From Anaerolineaceae bacterium UBA3924 (GTDB lineage: Bacteria; Chloroflexota; Anaerolineae; Anaerolineales; Anaerolineaceae), in contig DGEO01000022.1 of the NCBI GenBank assembly GCA_002385985.1, forward strand, positions 54,988-63,530: DNA of 8,543 bases, given 5' to 3'. Position 1 is the stretch's first letter. Every line of letters begins with the position of its first letter. Made by a program: the position numbers and the translations under genes. The notes under the pieces were generated by a model. That model had not been told where the DNA came from. It was given only the letters and a program-made list of their open reading frames with translations, and did not search any database. This document shows positions 1 to 4,632 of this stretch, in pieces.

Positions 1-92
1 CTTCTATTATAGAGCAGGGGTGCCATTTGGTTCGTGCCCGGTGACGAAACTGGCTCCCTACTGCTTGAGAGACTGCGGGGATCTGGAACCTT

Positions 93-133
93 AACGAAAA
101 AGAGCCCTTACCGGGCTCCGTTTGGTTTTTTTT
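93..133 (+). terminator. Hairpin terminator, plus-strand reading
   Basis: GAGCCC (102-107) pairs with GGGCTC (113-118) around the loop TTACC. The stem can be extended by AACG (93-96) with CGTT (119-122), leaving an A5 bulge. A run of eight T follows at 126-133. It would end any plus-strand transcript entering from the left edge. The same hairpin serves the minus strand. Confidence 0.5.
97..118 (-). terminator. Rho-independent terminator after tRNA-Arg
   Basis: Read on the minus strand, the 6-bp GAGCCC/GGGCTC stem (118-113 with 107-102) is followed directly by five T (101-97). It begins 17 nt beyond the 3' end of tRNA-Arg, and an A-rich stretch (133-126) precedes it, as usual for intrinsic terminators. 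No terminator is visible between the lipoprotein gene and tRNA-Arg, so this hairpin probably ends both transcripts. Confidence 0.7.
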
Positions 134-134
134 G

Positions 135-208
135 TGCCCCCGCCAGAACTCGAATCTGGAACCTTTTGCTCCGCAAGCAAACGCTCTGTCCAATTGAGCT
201 ACGAGGGC
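135..208 (-). tRNA. trnR-GCG: tRNA-Arg, anticodon GCG
   Basis: A complete 74-nt cloverleaf on the minus strand. The acceptor stem GCCCTCG/CGGGGGC has one T-G wobble. The D arm is GCTC-AATTGGACA-GAGC, the anticodon stem TTTGC/GCAAA with loop TTGCGGA, the variable loop AGGTT, and the T arm CCAGA-TTCGAGT-TCTGG. The discriminator is A. U33 is in place, so the anticodon is GCG (174-172), reading CGC and CGU. An A in the D loop just after GG fits the known Arg identity element A20. CCA is not encoded. The GCG anticodon is unusual, since most bacteria read this box with ACG edited to ICG. Confidence 0.95.
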
Positions 209-226
209 ATTCCTGAGTGCCTGCTA

Positions 227-255
227 TTTATACTCCAGGATATTCCATACGTCAA
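227..255 (-). promoter_or_regulatory. Sigma70-type promoter of tRNA-Arg
   Basis: On the minus strand TTGACG (255-250) and TATAAA (232-227) are separated by exactly 17 bp; each hexamer differs from consensus at one position. Transcription should start near 220, about 12 nt before the mature tRNA at 208. The promoter lies between the lipoprotein stop codon (284) and the tRNA. Confidence 0.8.
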
Positions 256-283
256 GACCCGCTTTTCACAATCAACCGCCCCC

Positions 284-889
284 TCACTGCCCGGAAAGCA
301 GGTCCGCCAGCGGGACGCCGTTGACGGTGATCTCCGCCCTTTCCGCGCCGGAAGCGTACAGCAGGGTGCTCTCCAGCTGGCCCTGCACCCGCGGCGCGTC
401 GCAGACTCCGCCCAGCACCAGCTGGCCGATCAGGCGCAGATAAACCGTTCCGCCGTCCACGTCCAGGCTGTCCACCTGCAGGCTGGACTGGGCCAGGGCA
501 TTGTACAGCCCCGACTCGCCGTAGTACGGGTCGCTCAGGTCCAGCAGGGCCGCCAGCGCGGTGGGGGTGGGGCGTTCGCCTTCGGGCACGCTGACCAGCA
601 CCGGGATCAGGCTGTCTCCGCAGCCGACCAGCGTTCCGCTCAGCCCGTTGTCCTCCAGGGCGACCAGGTAGAAAGCCGCCTGCGGGATGGACGGGTCGAC
701 GGGCGGCGGCGGTTCGGTCGTCGGGGCGGGGGTCTGGGTGATGAAGGCCGGGGTGCGGCTGGGCTCCACCGGCGGCCGGGTGGGGCTGGCCGCGGCTGGC
801 GGCAGGGCCGGTCCGCCGTCCGCCGGGCTGACTGGCTGGCAGGCCGCCAGCATGAGGATACTGATGGCAAGCAGCAGTCGAGCGCGCAT
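284..889 (-). CDS. GerMN-domain lipoprotein
   Basis: Predicted 201-residue secreted lipoprotein. The ATG at 889 is chosen because AGGAGGG (902-896) precedes it at 6-nt spacing and because it opens a proper lipoprotein signal: MRAR, a hydrophobic stretch, and the lipobox LAAC with Cys17. An upstream in-frame start at 937 would bury the signal. Residues 18 to about 70 are a Pro/Thr/Ala-rich linker, typical of a tether outside the membrane. Residues 71-201 resemble the GerMN domain: AFYLVALED, a GCGDSLIPV segment, LAALLDLSDP, VDGGTVYLRL and a closing ITVNGVPL. GerMN was named from the sporulation/germination protein GerM but also occurs in non-sporulating bacteria; its biochemical role is poorly known, so the name does not imply sporulation. 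The gene is divergent from the permease gene and points toward tRNA-Arg. The lipoprotein call is firm and the domain call good. Confidence 0.82.
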   Translation of the reverse strand: MRARLLLAISILMLAACQPVSPADGGPALPPAAASPTRPPVEPSRTPAFITQTPAPTTEPPPPVDPSIPQAAFYLVALEDNGLSGTLVGCGDSLIPVLVSVPEGERPTPTALAALLDLSDPYYGESGLYNALAQSSLQVDSLDVDGGTVYLRLIGQLVLGGVCDAPRVQGQLESTLLYASGAERAEITVNGVPLADLLSGQ

Positions 890-908
890 TTCTATCCCTC
901 CTGCCCCT

Positions 909-937
909 ACTGTACAACAAACCGGCCGGGAATCCAA
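909..937 (-). promoter_or_regulatory. Weak candidate promoter of the lipoprotein gene
   Basis: On the minus strand TTGGAT (937-932) and TACAGT (914-909) are 17 bp apart. Both hexamers are imperfect (3/6 and 4/6). The start would fall near 902, at the edge of the Shine-Dalgarno sequence, giving a very short leader, so the true promoter may lie further upstream. Confidence 0.3.
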
Positions 938-1006
938 GCCAGCCGGGGTGAAAAATGATCGGCCACCGGGGTGAGGGGGGCACCCAGGCAGCCGAACATC
1001 TCAATA

Positions 1007-1035
1007 TTAACCTGATTCGGTAAGAAACGGGTTAA
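1007..1035. repeat. Inverted repeat TTAACC-N17-GGTTAA
   Basis: TTAACC (1007-1012) and GGTTAA (1030-1035) are exact inverted copies with centres 23 bp apart, in an AT-rich island of the divergent region between the lipoprotein and permease genes. Half-sites on roughly one DNA face could bind a dimeric regulator, but 6-bp arms can arise by chance. Confidence 0.25.
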
Positions 1036-1079
1036 AAAAGCGGTTTGTTTTCATTGCAAATCCATTACAGCATTCAAGA

Positions 1080-1107
1080 CGGATGACCGGCGGATAACAA
1101 CTATAAT
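1080..1107 (+). promoter_or_regulatory. Permease promoter with CGGAT direct repeat
   Basis: A perfect TATAAT -10 lies at 1102-1107. The -35 position 17 bp upstream reads ACGGAT (1079-1084), nothing like TTGACA. Two CGGAT copies, at 1080-1084 and 1091-1095, repeat with an 11-bp period across the -35 region and spacer. A good -10, a missing -35 and helically phased repeats suggest an activator-dependent or otherwise regulated promoter. The transcript would start near 1114, some 20 nt before the ATG. Confidence 0.45.
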
Positions 1108-1134
1108 TGGGGCAGCTTTCATGGGAGTTCTTCA

Positions 1135-2739
1135 ATGCCGCTAAACATATTTACCTGGCTGCTGGCCTTCTCACCCGTCTTGATGGTGCTGATTTTGATG
1201 CTGCGCTTCAAGTGGGGAGGCAGCAAGGCCGGGGCTTTCAGCTGGTTTGTGGCCCTGGGGGTGGCCATAATCTTCTTCGGGGCCGGCCCGCGGCTGATCG
1301 CTTACACCCAGGCCAAGGCGGTGCTGCTCAGCCTGGACGTGATGTACATCATCTGGACGGCACTGCTGCTGTTCCACACCGCCTCTGAGGCCGGGGCCAT
1401 TCAGGACATCGGCCAGGCGCTCACCCGGCTGACGGCCAGCCGCACGCTGCAGGGCCTGCTGGTGGGCTGGCTGTTTGTCTCCTTTTTGCAGGGGATGGGC
1501 GGCTTCGGCGTGCCGGTGGCGGTGACCGCGCCGCTGCTGGTGGGCCTGGGGTTCAACCCGATCCAGGCGGTGCTGATCGCCTGCATCGGGCACGGCTGGG
1601 CGGTCAACTTCGGTTCGCTGGCCACCTCCTTCCAGACCATGATCGCAGTGACCGGCCTGCCCGGCGAGCTGCTGGCCCATGATTCCGCGCTGCTGCTGGG
1701 CATCTCCTGCTTCTTCTGCGGCGGGATCGTGGCGCTGATCGCCGGGGGATGGCGCGGGTTCGTGCGCACGCTGCCCGCGGTGCTGGTGCTGGGCGGGCTG
1801 ATGGGTTCCGCGCAGTACTGGCTGGCCACGCACCGGCTGTGGACGCTGGGCGCGACCGGCGGGGCCATGGTCGGGCTGGCGGGGGGCATCCTGCTCACCC
1901 GGCTGCCGTTTGTGCAGCAGGCCGCGGCCCGGGCAGCCGCCGAACAGGGGGAGCCTGGCGGGGTCCGCCCGGTGATCGGCAGCCCGGGGAACGGCAGTCC
2001 GTCTCAACCGCGATCGCTGCTCCTTTCGATGTCGGCGTACGGCATTCTGGTGGTGCTGGCCTTCAGCACCAACCTGATCCCGCCTGTGCGCGCTTTTCTG
2101 GACCAGGTGATTATCAACATGCAGTTCCCCGAGCTGAGCACCTCGCTCGGATGGGTCACTCCGGCGGAGGGCGGGCGCAGCATCAGCCTGTTCGGCCATC
2201 CGGGGGCAATTCTGTTCTATTCCTCGGCGCTGTCCTTCCTGATCTACCGGCGGGCGGGCTACTACCAGCCGGGCGCGCTGCGGCGCATCCTGGACAAGAC
2301 CGCACACGGAGCGATCAGCTCCAGCCTGGCGATTCTGTCGATGGTGGGCATGGCGGTGATCATGTCGCACGCCGGGATGACCAACATCCTGGCTCTGGGG
2401 CTGAGCCAGAGCGTAGGCCGGGCGGCCTACCCGGTGGTGGCCACGCTGATCGGCGCGCTGGGGGCCTTCATTACCGGGAGCAACAACAACTCCAACGTGC
2501 TCTTTGCCATCTTGCAGATGGAGACCGCCGGGATGCTGGGGCTGCACGTGCCGCTGATCCTGGGGGCGCAGACGGCCGGCGCCTCGCTGGGCAGCGTGAT
2601 GGCCCCGGCGAAGGTGATCGTGGGCTGCTCCACGGTGGGGCTGGGCGGCAAGGAGGGCGCGGTGATGCTGCGGGTGATGAAATGGGGCGTGATTCCGCTG
2701 GCGCTGGTGGCGCTGGCGGCGACGATTCTGGTGCGGTAA
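1135..2739 (+). CDS. lctP: L-lactate permease family transporter (LctP/LldP/GlcA)
   Basis: A 534-residue inner-membrane protein, the usual length of the lactate permease family (Pfam PF02652). Members import L-lactate, D-lactate or glycolate, with proton symport established for the E. coli proteins. Family landmarks are FLQGMGGFGVPVAV (117-130), the following segment through IGHGWAVNFGSL, FITGSNNNSNVLF (445-457), and a C-terminal LGGKEGAVMLRVMKWG. Hydrophobic segments begin at residue 5 and recur to the C-terminus. A hydrophilic Ala/Gly/Pro-rich loop at about 260-292 divides the protein into halves. The ATG is supported by GGGAG (1123-1127) seven nt upstream. No lactate dehydrogenase or GntR regulator is adjacent, so lactate versus glycolate cannot be decided. 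Its stop is only 18 nt before the tRNA-Asn promoter, so its transcript probably runs through the tRNA to the terminator at 2883-2921. Confidence 0.93.
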   Translation: MPLNIFTWLLAFSPVLMVLILMLRFKWGGSKAGAFSWFVALGVAIIFFGAGPRLIAYTQAKAVLLSLDVMYIIWTALLLFHTASEAGAIQDIGQALTRLTASRTLQGLLVGWLFVSFLQGMGGFGVPVAVTAPLLVGLGFNPIQAVLIACIGHGWAVNFGSLATSFQTMIAVTGLPGELLAHDSALLLGISCFFCGGIVALIAGGWRGFVRTLPAVLVLGGLMGSAQYWLATHRLWTLGATGGAMVGLAGGILLTRLPFVQQAAARAAAEQGEPGGVRPVIGSPGNGSPSQPRSLLLSMSAYGILVVLAFSTNLIPPVRAFLDQVIINMQFPELSTSLGWVTPAEGGRSISLFGHPGAILFYSSALSFLIYRRAGYYQPGALRRILDKTAHGAISSSLAILSMVGMAVIMSHAGMTNILALGLSQSVGRAAYPVVATLIGALGAFITGSNNNSNVLFAILQMETAGMLGLHVPLILGAQTAGASLGSVMAPAKVIVGCSTVGLGGKEGAVMLRVMKWGVIPLALVALAATILVR

Positions 2740-2757
2740 ACCGGCGGAAGCGATCTC

Positions 2758-2786
2758 TTGACAGCCGCGAGCGAGGCTACTATAAT
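2758..2786 (+). promoter_or_regulatory. Perfect-consensus sigma70 promoter of tRNA-Asn
   Basis: TTGACA (2758-2763), a 17-bp spacer and TATAAT (2781-2786) match the consensus at all 12 positions with ideal spacing. The mature tRNA begins 11 nt after the -10, so the 5' leader can be only about 4 nt long. Confidence 0.9.
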
Positions 2787-2796
2787 AACCGCGCAT

Positions 2797-2869
2797 TCCT
2801 CGATAGCTCAATCGGCAGAGCGGGCGGCTGTTAACCGCTAGGTTGTAGGTTCGAGTCCTACTCGAGGAG
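2797..2869 (+). tRNA. trnN-GUU: tRNA-Asn, anticodon GTT
   Basis: A complete 73-nt cloverleaf. The acceptor stem is TCCTCGA/TCGAGGA, the D arm GCTC-AATCGGCA-GAGC, the anticodon stem GGCGG/CCGCT (one G-T wobble) with loop CTGTTAA, and the T arm GTAGG-TTCGAGT-CCTAC. The anticodon GTT is at 2830-2832 and the discriminator is G, as expected for Asn. CCA is not encoded (CCT follows). It stands alone between the permease and the reductase, with its own promoter and terminator. Confidence 0.97.
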
Positions 2870-2882
2870 CCTTTTTTATGAA

Positions 2883-2921
2883 GGTGCTTCTTACCGATGG
2901 GGATAAGAAGCATCTTTTTTT
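2883..2921 (+). terminator. Strong Rho-independent terminator after tRNA-Asn
   Basis: GGTGCTTCTTA (2883-2893) pairs with TAAGAAGCATC (2904-2914) in an 11-bp stem with one G-T wobble and a 10-nt loop, followed by seven T (2915-2921). A separate T6 run (2872-2877) lies just beyond the tRNA. The terminator isolates the permease/tRNA-Asn unit from the reductase gene. Confidence 0.9.
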
Positions 2922-3008
2922 CTTTATTCGCCCAATCACCGGTCAAATCGAGAAAAACCTGAATCGGACCCCTTTCTATTTCACTGCGTATCATCCCTAA
3001 AACCCGAC

Positions 3009-3014
3009 TACAAT
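3009..3014 (+). promoter_or_regulatory. -10 element for the reductase gene
   Basis: TACAAT at 3009-3014 lies 33 nt before the reductase ATG, downstream of the tRNA-Asn terminator. No TTGACA-like hexamer is seen 16-18 bp upstream. The start would be near 3021, giving a leader of about 27 nt that carries the Shine-Dalgarno sequence. Confidence 0.45.
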
Positions 3015-3047
3015 AAACCCGGAAATCCCCTTTCCAAGGAGTTCTGC

Positions 3048-3917
3048 ATGCAAATCGCATTTCTGGGTTTAGGCATTATGGGCAGCCGCATGGCCGCCAA
3101 CCTGCTCAAGGCCGGCCACCCGCTGACCGTGTGGAACCGCTCCGCCGAAAAAGCCGAAGCGCTGCGCCCGCTGGGGGCGCAGGCGGCCGCCAGCCCCGCT
3201 GAGGCTGTGCGCGGGGCGGATGTGGTCTTCACCATGCTCTCCACTCCGGCGGCGGTCGAGGCGGTGGCGCTGGGCGAGGGCGGCTTCCTCCCGGCCATGC
3301 AGTCGGGCGCGCTGTGGGTGGACTGCAGCACCGTCGACCCGGACTTCTCGCGCCGCATGGCCGCCGAGGCCGCCGGACGCGGGCTGCGCTTCATGGACGC
3401 GCCGGTGGCGGGCAGCAAGGCCCCCGCCGAAGCGGGTAAGCTGCGCTTTCTGGTTGGCGGGAAGGCGGAGGACCTGGAGCAGGTTCGCCCGCTGCTGGAG
3501 AAGATGGGCTCGGACATCGTCCACGCAGGGGAGACGGGCATGGGCTCCGCGCTCAAGCTGGTCAACAACCTGATCATGGTCCAGGGGCTGGTGGCCTTCT
3601 GCGAGGGGCTGGTGCTGGGTCAGGCGTTGGGCCTGCCGCGCACGCTGATCTTTGACGCGCTGGTCGGCCAGGCGGTGGTGCCCGGCTACATCGGCGGCAA
3701 GCGGGCCAAGCTGGAAAACCAGGAGTATTCCCCCGAGTTCCCGCTGCGCTGGGCGCAGAAGGACCTGCACCTGGCCGCCGCGGCCGCCTTCGAGGCCGGT
3801 GTGGCGCTGCCTCAGACCAACATCGCCAAGGAGATCTTCCGCCTGGCCGACCGCGCCGGGCTGGGCGAGAAGGACCTGACCGCCGTGCTGGCCTTCCTGG
3901 AGCGTGACGAAGAATAA
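3048..3917 (+). CDS. Beta-hydroxyacid dehydrogenase-family reductase, glyoxylate/succinic semialdehyde reductase-like
   Basis: A 289-residue cytosolic oxidoreductase of the 3-hydroxyisobutyrate dehydrogenase superfamily, of normal length. The N-terminal Rossmann fold shows GLGIMG (7-12) and VWNRS, where Arg31 after the second strand favours NADPH. DCST (92-95) contributes to substrate binding. DAPVAGSKAPAEAGKL (117-132) is the family signature in the form seen in glyoxylate/succinic semialdehyde reductases rather than 3-hydroxyisobutyrate dehydrogenases. The catalytic lysine is Lys170 in GSALKLVNN, and FPLRWAQKDLHLA (Lys238-Asp239) completes the all-helical C-terminal domain. The likely reaction is NADPH-dependent reduction of a small aldehyde acid such as glyoxylate or succinic semialdehyde to the hydroxyacid. 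The ATG at 3048 has AAGGAG (3036-3041) six nt upstream. No terminator follows, so read-through into the ABC genes is possible. The family call is firm; the substrate is inferred. Confidence 0.9.
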   Translation: MQIAFLGLGIMGSRMAANLLKAGHPLTVWNRSAEKAEALRPLGAQAAASPAEAVRGADVVFTMLSTPAAVEAVALGEGGFLPAMQSGALWVDCSTVDPDFSRRMAAEAAGRGLRFMDAPVAGSKAPAEAGKLRFLVGGKAEDLEQVRPLLEKMGSDIVHAGETGMGSALKLVNNLIMVQGLVAFCEGLVLGQALGLPRTLIFDALVGQAVVPGYIGGKRAKLENQEYSPEFPLRWAQKDLHLAAAAAFEAGVALPQTNIAKEIFRLADRAGLGEKDLTAVLAFLERDEE

Positions 3918-3936
3918 CCCCGCTGCAGCCATCGGG

Positions 3937-3942
3937 TACAAT
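3937..3942 (+). promoter_or_regulatory. -10 element for the ABC transporter genes
   Basis: TACAAT at 3937-3942, in the gap between the reductase stop and the ABC ATPase, matches the element before the reductase gene. No clear -35 is seen. A start near 3949 would leave out the upstream in-frame GTG at 3904, which supports the TTG at 3982 as the translation start. Confidence 0.4.
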
Positions 3943-3981
3943 CAAGGTGAACTTCCCCACCCCTGGCCCCCGGAGGATGCA

Positions 3982-4632
3982 TTGTCCATCTGTCTTTCTG
4001 CCCGGCAGCTGAGTAAAACATACAACTCTTTCCAGGCCCTGGCGCCTGTCTCCTTTGACCTGAACCACGGCGAGATCGTGACCCTCTCCGGCCCGAACGG
4101 ATCGGGGAAGACCACGCTGCTGTCCTGCCTCTCGGGGCTGGTGCGTCCCTCCACCGGGACGGTCACCGTGGGCGGCTGCGACCTGTACCGCGACGAGCGC
4201 GAAGCCCGCCGCAAGCTGATGTACGTCCCGGACGTGCCGCGCTTCTACCTGGAGCTGACCGCCTGGGAGCACCTGCGCTTCATCGCCCTGGCCAACGACG
4301 CGGTCGATGGCTTTGAGCAGCGGGCCGAACGCCTGCTGCGCGCCTTCGGCCTGTGGGACGCCCGCGACCTGTTTCCGCATCACTTCTCCCGCGGGATGCG
4401 CCTGAAGCTAGGCCTGGTGCTGGCTTTTATCCGCCCGTTTAAGGCGCTGCTGCTGGACGAGCCGACCTCCGCGCTGGACACCGAAAGCGTCCAGCTGCTG
4501 CTCACGGAGCTGGTGCGTGTGCGCTCGGAGGGGGCGACGGTGCTGCTTTCGACCCACGACCCGGCGCTGATCGAGCAGTTCGGCGACCGGCGCATGGTCA
4601 TGCGCCAGGGCCAGGTGGAGTTCGCCGGATGA
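3982..4632 (+). CDS. ABC transporter ATP-binding protein (ABC-2 type exporter-like)
   Basis: A 216-residue ATPase subunit. The TTG at 3982 is chosen because GGAGG (3972-3976) lies five nt upstream and the protein then begins right at the fold (SICLSARQLSKTY). The longer reading from a GTG at 3904 adds 26 unconserved residues and overlaps the reductase gene. From the TTG start, Walker A GPNGSGKTT is at 37-45, the signature HFSRGMRLK at about 134-142, Walker B LLLDEP has Asp159 and catalytic Glu160, D-loop SALD follows, and the switch His192 is in STHD. The Q-loop glutamine is replaced by Asp84 (YVPDVP); an acidic residue here and an FSRGM-type signature are common in ABC-2 ATPases. All catalytic residues are present. 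The stop overlaps the permease start (ATGA), so the two are translated together. Substrate unknown; export is likely, as no binding protein is nearby. Confidence 0.92.
   Translation: MSICLSARQLSKTYNSFQALAPVSFDLNHGEIVTLSGPNGSGKTTLLSCLSGLVRPSTGTVTVGGCDLYRDEREARRKLMYVPDVPRFYLELTAWEHLRFIALANDAVDGFEQRAERLLRAFGLWDARDLFPHHFSRGMRLKLGLVLAFIRPFKALLLDEPTSALDTESVQLLLTELVRVRSEGATVLLSTHDPALIEQFGDRRMVMRQGQVEFAG

Larger units (their letters stand above)
17..133 (+). ncRNA. Possible small RNA of unknown family
   Basis: This stretch holds no convincing ORF. A -10-like TATTAT lies at 5-10, which would put a start near position 17; any -35 falls outside the window. The region can fold locally: GCCA (22-25) with TGGC (51-54) and TTCGT (31-35) with ACGAA (44-48) form one interrupted hairpin, and it ends in a terminator-like hairpin followed by eight T. 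I compared it by eye with tRNA, SRP RNA, 6S RNA, tmRNA, RNase P RNA and the TPP and cobalamin riboswitches and found no match. It could also be the 3' part of a longer RNA, a leader, or plain intergenic DNA. The strand is uncertain, because the complement of 6-11 reads TATAAT. Confidence 0.2.

Noticed and set aside
14..96. TPP-riboswitch-like fragments (GGGGTGCC, GAGA, GATCTGGA)
   Set aside because: The essential CTGAGA and the TAATGCCAGCGTAGGGA-type half are missing, and no thiamine gene follows; the resemblance is superficial.
17..96. Possible second or decayed tRNA beside tRNA-Arg
   Set aside because: It shares a short GGTTCCAGAT string with the tRNA T-arm region on the minus strand, but no acceptor pairing, anticodon arm or T arm can be formed.
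890..937. Upstream ATG giving the lipoprotein 16 extra residues
   Set aside because: The extension would place polar and Cys residues before the signal peptide, and the strong Shine-Dalgarno AGGAGGG precedes the internal ATG at 889.
122..958. 278-residue plus-strand frame across tRNA-Arg and the lipoprotein gene
   Set aside because: It crosses a tRNA gene and lies antisense to a gene with a clear signal peptide, lipobox and ribosome binding site.
2797..2921. tRNA-Asn 3' end as an integration site for a mobile element
   Set aside because: No integrase, no repeated copy of the tRNA 3' end and no change in gene character downstream within the window.
1171..3060. 629-residue open frame on the minus strand opposite the permease and tRNA-Asn
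   Set aside because: It runs antisense through a firmly identified permease and a tRNA and terminator, has Arg/Gln/His-rich low-complexity sequence and shows no domain. It is a by-product of high GC.
3069..3941. 290-residue minus-strand frame opposite the reductase
   Set aside because: It is the antisense shadow of a gene with complete Rossmann and catalytic motifs, and is Gly/Arg/Gln-biased without domains.
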